Source: Bedellia somnulentella
Taxonomy: Eukaryota; Arthropoda; Insecta; Lepidoptera; Bedelliidae
Assembly: GCA_963576735.1 (NCBI GenBank)
Contig: OY755170.1
Span: forward strand, 22,676,875 to 22,740,874
Reading direction: 5' to 3'
Length of the DNA: 64,000 nucleotides
Position numbers and translations under genes: made by a program. The notes under the pieces were generated by a model. That model saw only the letters and a program-made list of their open reading frames with translations. It did no database searches and was not told the origin of the DNA. Position 1 is the stretch's first letter; every line of letters begins with the position of its first letter. This document shows positions 34,401 through 46,100 of this stretch, piece by piece.

Positions 34401-37400
34401 AAGATTGTCAATTAAAATATTCTCATCATAACATAAACGTTTACGCCGTTTATTCCCAAAGGGGTTGGCAGAGGTACCAATGCTTATGAACACCGTGACA
34501 GCGCCACCTAGTGTCCAAAGTAGGTACCCACGTTTTGCTTAGACAGTGTACTCACGTGATAGGGGGCAGGCCTATCGCCCTTTACTGTCACATGGCTAAG
34601 TACAACTCGGCCGGTATTTTAAGCTCAATCATTTTCATCATAAAATAATCAAATCGCCACCACCAATTTACCATGATCATAATCATAATCACGGTCATGA
34701 TGAAGTAGTGTACTGAATATTTTAAGGTAGCATGACATACTTTCTACATGTATTCAACGGGGGCTTAAATTATAGATTTAAGCTGTGAAATATTTTTGAG
34801 TATAGTCTTACAAACTTGTTCCTCCTTTGGACGGTCCTTGCAATACAAAGAATAAACTGTATGCATGTCTAAAGAAGTTATCAAAAATTTCATTGTTGTT
34901 TTATTACGAGCATGGTGACTGTCATAAATGCAAACATACATATACTAACGGCTATGAATCCCTTGAAGGGCTGGGGAATCAGAAATTCCTCAGCCACTTT
35001 TGGAAGTTGCGTGGGGAAAAGATGGTGGAATAAATTTTGTTGGTGATGGGTCTCCAACCGCATCGCCCAAGAATCCCTTAAAGCCCCAATACCGTTAGTC
35101 GCCTCTTACGTACACCCACCGGAAGAAATAGGGTAGGTTCTAAGTCGACAATACACAGCATCATACTGTGACGTACGTCATACTTTGTCATATTGTGACT
35201 TTCATACTGTGGAAATGTCAAAATATCCCTACGAACTTTATTGAAATCTTCGTCCCTCCATTTGTTTTTAGCAGTGATACCCTTTGTACTGCTTGGCATA
35301 GTTCCCGTTATATAATCCTTTTTTTGGGGCTTGTAGAGAAACATACTTGAAATTTTCACTGTATATCATAAAAAAGCAGTTTTTACATACATTTTCATGT
35401 AAATGTTTACCTCAATGAATATGATATGTGAAAGAGCAACTTCCTTGCTTGGTCGCACGAGTTTTTCTTACACCTAGTCAACCAATATCTATTCGGTATA
35501 AGCACGGGTATCCTTGGGTAAAGTCATCAATGCAAGGGCGTGATAGGACTTAATCCCTTGTTAATGTTCAACTGTAACTGTATGAAAGGAGCTAAATGAT
35601 GTTATGTCTTTATTTTGTTAAATTAAAAAAGATGTAACAAATGTTAATCCCAAAATGATATAAAGTATTTAGGAACTATACTAGTTGTACCATTTTATTC
35701 GTGTTTAAGTATAATAATATCCTTAATGACGTGTGAATGCAACGAAGTAGCACCACTTATCCCATTTTAATCAGAAAAATAGCTGTATATAATACTCTTA
35801 ACCCAATAATAGCTCCAACTATGACTTTAGACGGTTTTTAAAATCCATGAAGGAGGTCAGTAGCACCACTTATCCCATTTTAATCAGAAAAATAGCTGTA
35901 TATAATACTCTTAACCCAATCATAGCTCCAACTATGTCTTTAGACGGTTTTTAAAATCCATGAAGGAGGTCAGATAGAGTTATGTTCTTTTAATATGTTA
36001 TGTAACTCGGTACGCTGATCACGATGGTTTAAAAAAACAAAAGTAGACACTGAATTACTGGAGGCACTGAATTATTCCACTAACAATAGTAACCGGTATC
36101 AAGACTTAAATTAGCCATGTTTGTACCCATGCCCCACGGGTGATGTAATTTTTAGAGTTTCGTAGCAAAAAAGTGTTGTCATTTCTGTCTGTCTGCAAGT
36201 TTTTTTACAGCAAGTTATGTTCAAAGCTATTTAGAAATCGTAGTAAAAATTTATTGGTAGCAACATGTAATATTTTTTTAGCATTATAAAAAATATAAAA
36301 AAGCGGGTTCTTCATATCTTTTATATAGGCATATTCCAAGATACCCAATAGTGGAATATGCCTTTATAAAAGACATTTTGGTTCCTCAATCCTGTTTTTC
36401 CAAAATTAATAATTTAAAAGATATTAACGCCCAAAGTGGTGTAATTTTAGGAAGGCAGATGCGATTGCCCATTGATGGCTTAAGAATTTAATAGTAGAGA
36501 TCAATCAAATTACATATAAAGAGATCCAGGACGTTTTAAATGTAAGATCAGGAAGTGTTCATATTTTTTATAAATTAATCCATCGGGTGAGGAGAATAGT
36601 CTTACGCTGGGTACCACACAGCATCACCGACAGACAAAAGCGGGATCTCGGACAACGGTGCTATGAGATGATAGCTAGGTTTGACTCAGCCTTGGGGCGT
36701 ATACAACATAATGTTAGGTGAAGACTCTTTGTTTTATCAATACGACCCGGAGGCGAACCGCTAGTTGCCAGTTTGGCTGTTTCAACTTCGACAACGAGCA
36801 CTTTTTTATCGATACGATATTTGTTAGAATGAGATGACAGTATACGATACTATGCAAGTGCGAAAGAGATGACTGTTTTATACCACGCGATATCTAGTTA
36901 AAAGGTCGCTCGTACTAGCTATGCTGGTGTCAATACTTTAATGAGATCAAAAGCAGAATCAATCCTAATTGTTCAAAACCAAGTGCTTGTCAGAAGTTTT
37001 GCAGTGAAAATGCCGTAAACATGAAAACAAGTGACCAAACACGGGAGTTTTGGGGATTTATGCTTCGCTATTCGTGTACTTGGCGTTTAGAATGAGGGCC
37101 TTCCTGGATAGTATACCTGTTAACCTGCTAGGTCACCCATTGCAAAGTCCTGATCTATCTTTAAGTGTCATTGTTATCGCTCCGTAAAATAAAAAATAAA
37201 CTAAAAAGAATATAGTAGGAATATAGACTACCTGCTTTCTATCACGCAACAGGAGGGCCAATTGTGGATTATTGGAAAAAATAATCAAAATCTTTTTCAT
37301 TGTCTGTTTTTTTACAAATCTGTAAGGTAGATACTTCGAAAAGATTTACAAAAATATTTTTTTTTTTTAGTTTTGCAATAATTTTTGAGTTTTGATTGTA

Positions 37401-39433
37401 TACTTTTTATTTACGAAGGGATGCGCTAAATATGTTGTTAATTATTTACAAAAACCTTTGGTGTATGTGAGCGGACAAATATCAATACCTTCACGCTCAT
37501 GTGTGCGATGCCAAAAGAGTTTTGGGTTAAGTTGACAAGTATATAATCAGTGATGTTCAGACGTATTAGTACCTCTGCCAACCCCTTCGGGGATATTCGG
37601 CGTGAACGTTTATGTTATGTTATGTTTATATAATCAGTTACTGCGTGTAAGTACTTTTAACCGCAAACATCATTTTATATAATAATTCTATTTCAGCTTC
37701 CATTATTTCTTGTGGTCAACCAGCGTCTTTGGCAGATGAACTAAGTGCATTATCTGGACCACTGACAAGACCAGGATGTCAAGGTCGACCACTTTTAGTT
37801 TTAAAATGTGGCTATTTACTAGACGAAGACTCAAGTCCAGATTCCGACAGGCTTCAAAGTTTAGGAGACGTAGACAGCGGGCACAGTACAGCGCATTCAC
37901 CTATAGATACAGGACCGAAAAGTTTATCTCCAATCATGCTACAACAACAAAATGGTAAGAGTGTGATGAACTTAGTTTCTTAAGTTAACCCATAGTTATT
38001 GGCCCATTCTATTTTACTAATGATTATTACTCTGATTCCGCCTTTATTTTTAGTTGCATGTCAGAACAAGTTTCTCAAAAATCGTTTTCGTTGCAGCTCT
38101 TTCTGCGTCCCCGTCATCTACTTGCAGTATCAGTGGAATAAATTTTGCGCGAAATATTACAACTGTTCCACATTGTCAATTAGAAATGCTAGAAGCGACA
38201 CATAGAGGTTTGCATAAATTTAATCCTAGGCATCACGATGAAATAGAAGTTGAAATTGGTGATCCTATTTACGTACAAAAAGAAGCGGATGACCTTTGGT
38301 GTGAAGGTATCTATTGTACAATATTTTTTGATGCATATAATAACTTGTACTTTTTATATGTATATTTTTATTATTGCAGGTGTTAATTTACGAACTGGCC
38401 AGCAAGGGATTTTTCCTTCAGCATATGCTGTAGATATGGACTATAATGATTTCGATCCTGCAAATGCAAAAGTCAAAAGAGAAAGATATTTATTAGGGTA
38501 ATATAACAGTTGCAAAAAACAAAATATTTTGTAGTGGTTTAAAATAAACTATAACATAATTTTACATTTCAGGTATATGGGTTCTGTTGAAACTTTGGCT
38601 CATAAAGGAACGGGAGTAGTATGTCAAGCTGTAAAAAAAATAGTTGGCGAATGCAATGGAGAACTTAAAGCACAACCTTGTATATTAGAAGTTTCCGATC
38701 AAGGACTCCGAATGGTAGATAGGTCAAAACCAGATGTAAGTAACAAAGTTCGAATAAATTTTGAATTAGCATGTCTCTGAAAGCTAAATGCCTATGAAAC
38801 AGATGGAATAATTAAAAAATGAGTTTTTGATGAAGTTTATAATTGTACTATGTTTTTCCCTAATTGATAATTTGGTTGAGCTTCAATGACACAGTAGCAA
38901 TGTCATTTCTTTTTTGCAGAAAGCAAGAAATGGGCCCTGCATAGATTATTTCTATTCGCTGAAGAATGTATCATTTTGCGCTTTTCATCCAAAAGATCAT
39001 CGGTATTTAGGTTTTATTACAAAGCATCCGACTTTACAACGGTTTGCTTGCCACGTCTTCCGAGGTCATGAATCAACGCGACCGGTGGCTGAAGCAGTAG
39101 GGTAAGATTAGTTATATTTTTTTTTATAATTGTACGAGTGCAAACACATTTTTTACTTAACATATCACTTAAATCACTACCATAAAACTGGACGCTTGTA
39201 AAACCTCAGATTTACCTCTGTTTCTTTTTGCATTGTTGGTTCTTATTAGAAATGTTTAAAAGATTATCTAAAGTTACTCTCATTGCAGGCACTATACAAA
39301 TACACATCCAAATAGTAGTTTATTGAATTATTTACACACTAACCGATATATTTTTTTCAGGAGAGCATTTCATCGGTTCTACCAAAAGTTTATTGAAACC
39401 GCCTATCCCATCGAAGATATTTATCTTGAATAA
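31337..39433 (+). CDS. Aplip1: JNK-interacting protein 1 (JIP1/APLIP1) scaffold, eight exons, complete
   Basis: This gene encodes the scaffold that holds JNK-pathway kinases and links cargo such as amyloid-precursor-like protein to kinesin-1 in axons. Exons: 31337-31419, 31559-31791, 37697-37954, 38097-38306, 38380-38497, 38573-38735, 38920-39101, 39361-39433. All introns are GT-AG and phases join to 1320 bp, or 439 residues. Residues 1-30 hold the N-terminal MADSEFEEF segment; 92-102 the basic [11 protein letters not shown] motif; about 226-283 the SH3 domain; about 294-430 the PTB domain; and 431-439 the YPIEDIYLE tail that binds kinesin light chain. The long vertebrate-type acidic middle is absent, as in fly APLIP1. 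The chosen ATG (GCGACATGG) has a good context; a weaker in-frame ATG 27 codons upstream (31256) is also open. Intron 2 (5.9 kb) hosts a mariner copy and other repeats. Confidence 0.92.
31559..31791 (+). CDS. Aplip1: Aplip1 exon 2
   Basis: The exon encodes [18 protein letters not shown], an acidic and serine-rich linker, and the [14 protein letters not shown] basic motif. It is flanked by TTTTAG and GTAAGT, is 233 bp and leaves one base (T). Confidence 0.87.
32664..33732 (+). mobile_element. Mariner-like element in Aplip1 intron 2, defective
   Basis: The ends are inverted repeats of about 29 bp (CGAGGGGCATGCCAATAGAA against CGAGAGGCATGCCAAAAGAA) flanked by TA. The transposase N-terminus is open at 32877-33299 (helix-turn-helix region, [20 protein letters not shown]). 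The part with the first catalytic Asp is lost. A late segment with HHDNAAPH and [12 protein letters not shown] survives in shifted frames, so no transposase can be made. Confidence 0.88.
33540..33636 (+). pseudogene. Mariner transposase catalytic remnant
   Basis: [20 protein letters not shown] is the segment with the third catalytic Asp of the mariner DDD triad, out of frame with the preceding HHDNAAPH block. Confidence 0.8.
33820..33872 (+). mobile_element. tRNA T-arm-like SINE fragment
   Basis: CATGTGGGTTTCGATCCCCG resembles a pol III B box followed by a T run; related to the piece at 55700. Confidence 0.35.
34090..34420. repeat. Degenerate ATC/CAT repeat tract
   Basis: The stretch is dominated by TCATCA and ATCATC units with decay; it resumes at 34620-34710 after a SINE insertion. 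Confidence 0.7.
34434..34616 (-). mobile_element. SINE family C fragment inserted in the ATC tract
   Basis: The tail (AAACGTTTACGCCGTTTATT, plus strand) and half the body to AAGTACAACTCGGCC are present. The repeat tract continues on both sides, so insertion followed tract growth. Confidence 0.75.
34930..35160 (-). mobile_element. Family A copy
   Basis: It runs from CATACATATACTAACGGCTA to GTCGACAATACACAGC on the plus strand, with a small deletion. Confidence 0.8.
35748..35973. repeat. 113-bp tandem duplication in Aplip1 intron 2
   Basis: Units 35748-35860 and 35861-35973 differ at only about two bases. Confidence 0.9.
36318..36372. repeat. Hairpin with 21-bp stem
   Basis: CTTTTATATAGGCATATTCC plus A (36318-36338) pairs with 36352-36372 at 20 of 21 positions, with a 13-nt loop. 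Confidence 0.8.
36505..36720 (+). mobile_element. Second mariner-like transposase fragment
   Basis: The plus strand reads [20 protein letters not shown] and [20 protein letters not shown] before decaying. It differs from the copy at 32664 and is a separate subfamily. Confidence 0.7.
36803..36935 (+). mobile_element. Family E element, copy 3 (diverged)
   Basis: ACGAGCACTTTTTTATCGAT, AGTATACGATACTATGCAAG and CGCTCGTACTAGC align with the other E copies. Confidence 0.6.
37550..37622 (+). mobile_element. SINE family C tail, next to Aplip1 exon 3
   Basis: GATGTTCAGACGTATTAGTA through CGGCGTGAACGTTTATGTTA, ending about 75 bp before the exon 3 acceptor. Confidence 0.75.
37697..37954 (+). CDS. Aplip1: Aplip1 exon 3
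   Basis: The exon encodes [20 protein letters not shown] and a Ser/Asp-rich stretch ([15 protein letters not shown]), likely disordered and phosphorylatable. A TTTCAG acceptor and a GTAAGA donor bound it. It enters with two bases and leaves one. Confidence 0.88.
38097..38306 (+). CDS. Aplip1: Aplip1 exon 4 (start of SH3 domain)
   Basis: After a serine-rich lead, the exon encodes [20 protein letters not shown] and ends WCEG, the first part of the SH3 fold. The acceptor is TTGCAG and the donor GTATCT. Confidence 0.92.
38380..38497 (+). CDS. Aplip1: Aplip1 exon 5 (end of SH3 domain)
   Basis: The exon encodes [20 protein letters not shown], including the GIFPSAYA strand typical of SH3 domains, and ends RERYLL just before the PTB domain. 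The preceding intron is only 73 bp. Confidence 0.93.
38573..38735 (+). CDS. Aplip1: Aplip1 exon 6 (start of PTB domain)
   Basis: The exon encodes [20 protein letters not shown] and [18 protein letters not shown], the first strands of the phosphotyrosine-binding domain. It ends in phase 0 at GTAAGT. Confidence 0.93.
38920..39101 (+). CDS. Aplip1: Aplip1 exon 7 (PTB domain core)
   Basis: The exon encodes [20 protein letters not shown] and [19 protein letters not shown], the best conserved part of JIP1-type PTB domains. It is flanked by TTTGCAG and GTAAGA. Confidence 0.95.
39361..39433 (+). CDS. Aplip1: Aplip1 exon 8 (kinesin-binding tail and stop)
   Basis: The exon completes the PTB helix ([14 protein letters not shown]) and ends YPIEDIYLE followed by TAA. 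In JIP1 proteins this C-terminal tyrosine motif is the binding site for kinesin light chain. Confidence 0.95.
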
Positions 39434-41530
39434 GACTTTATAATTTAAAATAGAAGGACGAGCAAAAATCGAATCGATCTTTTTTAAACTGGTTGTCGGA
39501 ATCATGTCGCAAAACAATTTTATCGTTGTACTGTGTGTTTTGTAGATGTGTTATATTTTATTATAAATGCCCCCTGTACTGCATAAAAACCTATGCTTGA
39601 ATATTATTTGTCACGATTTTTGTTACGGTTTGATGTAATAATTTAAAAACTTGATGTCGTTCGATCCCGTAGCAAAGAACTTTAACCAATCTGCTTAGTA
39701 ATTTGAATGTTAAGAAAAATGTAAATGATAAAGGTGGTTAGATTCTTTAAAGTTGTATTGGTATACTAGCTCAGGTTAAGCGGACATGTTGGATATTGTA
39801 TTGGGATAATTAAAATAAAAAAAATAGTAGCCGTAAAATATAAAATGACACGGAATGAAAATTTATAGAAAATGGTGCTACAACTTGATTGGGAAACTCG
39901 AAAGAGAAATTCACTACATCACTGTGATAGGGTGTAAATTATGACTTGTCAAAAAAGTTTGCTTATTATCGGTAACGTAAGAAAAAGAGTAAGGTTATTA
40001 GGTACAATGCTACAAATAGAGTATTTTTGTATGCGTTTCATTTCGCTTTAAATGTAAATGTTACTTTGCTGTTTATTCATCTTTGATGTTTTTAAAACAT
40101 TGTTTTTTTAAACAAAATAGTGTTTTTGATTTCATTTACAACAAAATTTTTGCGAAAATAAACATAACCTTTTTAGGATCTCATTAATTTCAGAAATAAA
40201 TATATATGTTTTCTGCTTTGCAGAGCTTTATGAACATATTCTTTGTTGTAAATTGATTTCGTTTGTAACTTAAATAATAAACAATGTAGACTGAAAAACA
40301 TGAAAAATGAAGTTAGTATAACACGAAATGGTAATTTGTGTATGGTAGCAAACTGAACGGATAGTGTGATAAGCTAACTATAACTTACTTAGCTTATTAC
40401 TACTCACGTCCACTACCATGCCCAATGTACCATATCATATAATACCCACTTAGTGCAATCTAGTTTCTTGATATCCACCTGATTTGATATTACAAGCGCT
40501 AGTTATTGCAATATTCATGTTTATTAGACTACAACAAAAAGAAACTTAAGTTCAATTATTACATTTAATGTTCAAAATGTAGAAAAATATGTTTTTGTGC
40601 TGCGTTAACATTATTTTGATCAGAATTATAGCAATGATACTTAAACATCAATTTAAAATAAAAACGAATAAAAACTTAAAAAGCTGCACACAAATCTTGT
40701 AAAAAGAAACAAAAAATATTTAAGTACCGCACTACAGGGATGTTAGATAAATGGCAGCACACTGGTAGACTAACAATCTTTAAATTTATTATTTTCATAT
40801 AAAGCAGCTTACAGTGAAAATACATGTAATCATAAAATAACATCAAGTTATCATGGTATAAATTTAAAATATTGAAGGAAAACTTTCTCTGTAACTAATT
40901 GTGCGAAAATTTAAGATAATTGTCGATAAGTTTGAATAGGTCATCTCTAAACAAAAAAACAATATTGATGACTCAAAATTATTAGGTTTATTTTGAAAGC
41001 AATATCCAGAAATGAATTTTTTTAAGCAATATATTGTAAGCGAATTTTTTTTAAGTTTCTTAACAAAATTTGTTATTTATGTTTAAGGCTTACAAAATTC
41101 AAGGTCAATGATAAAAATATTTTGTAAACGTCTGCTATTAGAAATTACTAATAGCATGTTATAATATTGCTACATTTAGGTTTTAATTACGTATCTAGGT
41201 ACTATTAAATCGTTTTATCCTACTGTAAGGAACAACAGGTGGAACAATACTATAAGTTATTATTTATGCCTATTAGAACTATATATTAATTAGGCGCCGT
41301 TGCACTATAGACACTTGTCATAAATGGTTTTCAGTATAATCAACAAACGTATTCACTCGTATATTCTCAAAAAGTATTATGTTTTTTTTACAGATAATAA
41401 CAACATTCACCATTGTTATCTAATAATTGTCTAGACTTTTATTTAACAGTTAAACAAACCAATCTTATAAAGTTCCACTTGAAAGTGGATCTTCTCTCAT
41501 TGAGCTTCCATGGTTGAAATTTCAAATTTC
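39434..41530. other. Aplip1 3' flank, possible long 3' UTR
   Basis: AT-rich with several AATAAA hexamers and no dispersed repeat that I recognise, which contrasts with the rest of the window and would suit a long 3' UTR. No coding frame seen. Confidence 0.4.
39814..39819 (+). terminator. First good polyadenylation hexamer after Aplip1
   Basis: An AATAAA lies about 380 bp after the stop. More hexamers follow near 40157, 40195, 40276 and 40659, so the true 3' end could be well downstream. Confidence 0.3.
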
Positions 41531-41539
41531 TATTGAGTA

Positions 41540-42060
41540 GTCATTCTGTTTGGTCTAAATTTGTCCTTCGAGGTCGTTTTTTACTACACATTACCTACCA
41601 TATTATCACCATAGATCTCTTATACCAATTTACTATCATCCATCCTCACTATCTGTTATATCATCTCATTTTTTATATCTCTTTTACAATATCATCTTTC
41701 AATCCACCTTTTACGAATTATCTTTTACCTAACATTACTAACTTTTCTTAGGGACCTCATCTCTAATGCATTCACTCTACTGCCACACCCAACATTCACT
41801 GCCATACCATTCTTCTTTTATACATATATACTTCGGATACCTGTATTTTTGAGCACATTCTCTATTTGATTTAAATGATCCCACAAGGTCGTTCTTTAAT
41901 TTACCAATTTCATTATCTCTGTAAATCTCTTTCACCCATTTGCTGTCTATGTGACCAAACCATCTTACATTCCTTTTTCTACATTTTTTACAATATTATT
42001 TTTCATCTCTACTGCATTCAATTTGCTGTTTTGTCTCTTCTGACACACCCAGCGAAAACA
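41540..42060 (-). mobile_element. Two old LINE family B copies in tandem
   Basis: Plus-strand text keeps the reverse order of B blocks twice: 41560-41790 (GGACCTCATCTCTAATGCAT) and 41830-42060 (ACTTCGGATACCTGTATTTT, CATCTCTACTGCATTCA). Frames are destroyed. Confidence 0.55.
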
Positions 42061-42574
42061 GTATCCTGCACAGTGATTTGGGCCTTTTCAGACACCAATT
42101 TTACTACTACCCTGGTACGTACTCACGATGTTACTACATTTTTTCTTTCGATGTGTTGATCAAATCATCTCTATTGCTAATTTACAAACTGTTTTACTTG
42201 TTCTTTTTACTCTTCACCCAGATATCTACATTACATTTCTTACAATTAATAATATTAGGGCATTCTGTCACATTTCCCTCTCACTCTAATACCATGGATT
42301 TAGTTTAAAAGACGCACATATACAGTATTCATCATTTCTTGGAACTCTTCCACTAACGATGCAAGTCTTACTTAGTCTACTAGTCTACTTTAGTCTAATC
42401 AGCATAGTGGCGGTTTTAATTTTAATCAGGTTTAAATTTTGAATATCTCTATCGTTTCTTCAGACTTAGTTGATGTGTTTTTCCATTTACTTTATTTAGC
42501 CCAAACTACACCGTAAGTTCATCTTATTTATTCTATTTTAAAACTTTACTAGTTTCAAACTTTATCTAAAATAA

Positions 42575-42860
42575 TCCTGCCTCCGTGGTTTAGCATTAAA
42601 AACGTTTGGTTCACGAATTTGATATCCGAAAGTACACTCATTGACAAATTTTATGATATTTAGGCTCAGTTTGGGAGGTATTGCAGGTCCAACAATCTGA
42701 TTATCCAAAAACTTAGGTGATTCCGTATTTTGGTGAGCAAGCTAAGTCGTCGGACCCACATACTGTCACTCACGGTAGATTTCGTTATTATGCCAACCAG
42801 CACTAGTCAAACATGGTGGTATTCTTGGTTCGTTTTAACCTATCAGTTGGAGCACATGTA
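42575..42860 (+). mobile_element. tRNA-derived SINE (third type), old copy
   Basis: CCTCCGTGGTTTAGCATTAA, CGTTTGGTTCACGAATTTGA and AAGCTAAGTCGTCGGACCC match, from memory, the order of a common lepidopteran SINE. The pol III B box is degraded. Confidence 0.5.
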
Positions 42861-43029
42861 GGCTGTCGTTTTGACTGATAATTTTAGTACACGAAATCAA
42901 AGATAATTTTGTACATTAAAGCTTAACATTAGTGCAAAAACTTATTTTCAAAAATACTGCTTTTTCAGTTTGTGAATCGTGGAATAATAAAGCTAGTCTG
43001 TTACAGAAATTATTGTCATATGTTTAGGT

Positions 43030-43160
43030 TTATTACTTATTTACTTACTTATACTCACGGGCATTTTTAGGTAGAGACTGTCGATCGCCACTTTGTACGA
43101 TCCCGACAAATCTCTTACATTAATTATTCTTCTCATATGTATTTTTTTATTCCTTCACTT
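43030..43160 (-). mobile_element. LINE family B 3' fragment, diverged
   Basis: TACTCACGGGCATTTTTAGG, TCGATCGCCACTTTGTACGA and GATCCCGACAAATCTC read as the reverse of the B coding end. Confidence 0.6.
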
Positions 43161-43169
43161 GTTAGTTTC

Positions 43170-46100
43170 GCCTGCTGATGATGTATTTCCTACAGTTAAT
43201 TTTTAATATTTTTTTAAAACTACTTGTTTCATCGTTCTTTCTCGATTTAATTTTATGTTTTTGTGCATTAAGTTCTATGTAATAAAAACTAAAATCATCT
43301 ACAATTCTTTAAATGGCTTTTTCATTCTGTAGTTTTTTAATCTGCGCATTGCTTTATTCAATCTTAATAGACCTAATCAACATTGGCTTAGTTTAGTTCA
43401 AAATTCAATCCCAACTTTTTATTAATTCATTCTTATTAGTTTGTTTATTGAAATCATCTTTATTTCTTTAATATCTTTTATAATGTCCTTATTTAAACAT
43501 TCAAATGTACTTACGCGGTACAGTTAATAATTGCTTTTTCTTTTCTTTCTTTCCTTATCGTCGTACCCACTAGAGGTAATCTTTGTGTGAGTTAGATAAG
43601 AGATTAAAAGAAAAAGATTGAATGAAAAGTCATTGAATGGTTAACGTCTAGTTGTTTTGCATTCTATCTATTGTACAGTATTTAATTATAAGTATGTGTT
43701 CGCGCTATTTCAAGGACAAAATGTTTGCGTACCCCATTGATTTGAAAAAACAACTGTCGATTACTACCCCGTTTTATATATATATTTTATATATTTTTTG
43801 TTGAATATGTATATACATAAATATATAAATATTTATATATCATGGATTATTTTAATTCACATACATATCTACAACGCTTTATTTAGTTATTTAATTATAT
43901 TTTACCCTACTAAGATAAAATTGGTGTCTATCATTATTATCGTAATACTTACATACACGTATATAAATTAAAATACATAATAAATAATATGACAAGTATA
44001 ACGTCTTTCATGTAATATCGGTGTTAATGTAACCATAGAATACGAATGAATGTTACTATGAATAAAAATGTAAATTTGAAACGTTTGATTGAAACTAGCA
44101 CATACTACCTCATTGGAAATATAATTTATTGCGATATTGTGGTTGAAAAACACTGCAAATATCACAATTGAACTTCAGTTTAATAAGTGTTTTTGATTAA
44201 ACTTTTGGTAAATTGTAATTAAGTAAAGATGTTGTTGAAGTTATATCAAAAATTGTTAAAGTAAATTGTATCTGTGGTAGGTTGGCTGTTTTCTGTGTTT
44301 ATACATGTCACCGATATTTATTTATGTTTTAGTTGTTTTTTGATGTGGACAAATATTTGGCATGAGTCATATAATTCAACATTTATCATATATATAAATT
44401 CAACTCGTTTGGTTTAATAAACTGGAATATTATTCAAACTCTTCATATAGGTTCTTAAAATGCTTTTTTTAATTTTCAATATATTTTAAAATATTTATTT
44501 GGTAGCATACAAGAAATATAGTATAATATATATAATAGCAGATGAAAAATATATACAAATAGTAAATATTATAAAAATTAAAACTAAGAATATGAAATAA
44601 AAGTAGAAACCAGAAACGGCAACAGCAAATATATCCTTAATTCAACAAATTAAAAATTTCGAAAATTTAATTCTAGTCAAACTGTTTACCACAATGTTTA
44701 TTCATTATAATTGCAACTTAAATGTTATTGTCAGTATTTTAATGTCATTCATAATCATCTCCTAAGTTTTCGTTATGTCATTAAATTATACTTTCATAGC
44801 ACTCACGAGTACATGTTAGATATAGATTGAATGGATATGATTTTTTTTTAGAAACTGCGTTAATGGTTTGTTCTCTGGTCATTCATACTCGATATCCGTA
44901 TGTAGAAATAGATCAATTCTGATTTGCCAAAGCAAGAGCGAATATGTGATAATCGTCATAAGAACTATTAATAACACGTAATTTTAGGATGAGCACTAAT
45001 TGTGCTATAGATTACGAATGTACATTGCTTAGCGTATACTCACGAGTGATGAAGAGTAGCATCACGCCCGTGCCTTAGATATAGAATAGAATAATCCTTT
45101 TTACCTTTGTTTGCTTCTCTTACAATTTCTTCTTCTTACAATAATTGATGCATTTCGGATACCGTTCTAAACCGTTTAGAAAATCTACTATCGACTTTAC
45201 ACTATTGAATCCCAAAATAAGTTTTTATTTGCAAGTAATACATTAAGAATATATTTAAAACTTAGACAATAAAGTTATTTTTATTTTGCATATCGTTGAT
45301 GATCATTTTTGCTTAAGAAATCAAGTTACTTTGCTCATATATACTCATAGAGGTAAGTTATCATATGTAGAAGATAATCATATTCATTAAAGTCAGATTA
45401 GTGTAAGTAAAATCTATCGGCGTCGACTCAACTTGGGTCGACGGATAGTGGACATAGCCAACAGCGCCTTTAAAAGTAATTGAATATAAACAGTTCATGT
45501 AAAGCTTACTGTTTTATTAATGCTAAGGTCTTCTTTATTTTAAAGTATAATTTTTTTGCTCGTGAAGTCGGTGTTTCTATTTCTATCTGTCTATTGAATC
45601 TCCTACTATTCAATATCTCTCTACCTATCCACCTTTAAATTGTAATTAATTAGTGAAATAGGAACTTCTTTAAACACTGAGCTTCTCTTTCATCAGTGGT
45701 AGTTGATCTTTGTACACTAAAAAGGATTAAAACTATAATAAAGGCTAAATAACGACGTCACCAATTTCAGTTCTATTTTTTATATTTGTTGATCTTTCTT
45801 ATATTATATGATATTACTATCGAAATGCTAAAATAACAAAAAAAAACACCTAAAAGAACTGCAAGATATGCCTACTCATTTTTTTTACATAATATTTGTA
45901 TTAGTTTTATATTTTGTTTCGTACTCTTGAAACTAAATTATGTTTACGATATTTTTGTGGTGATCATTTTAGCCTTTATTAGAGCTAAGGCTCACAATCA
46001 CGTGGGAAAACAAGAACTATGAAACAGTCTTGATCATCAACTAAGCCACAAAAACCTCGTTTTTCTCCTTCTTCAACTTTCTTATGTATATAGGTACTTT

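Noticed and set aside
34090..34720. Binding-site cluster made of ATCATC motifs
   Set aside because: It looks like a decayed microsatellite interrupted by a SINE.
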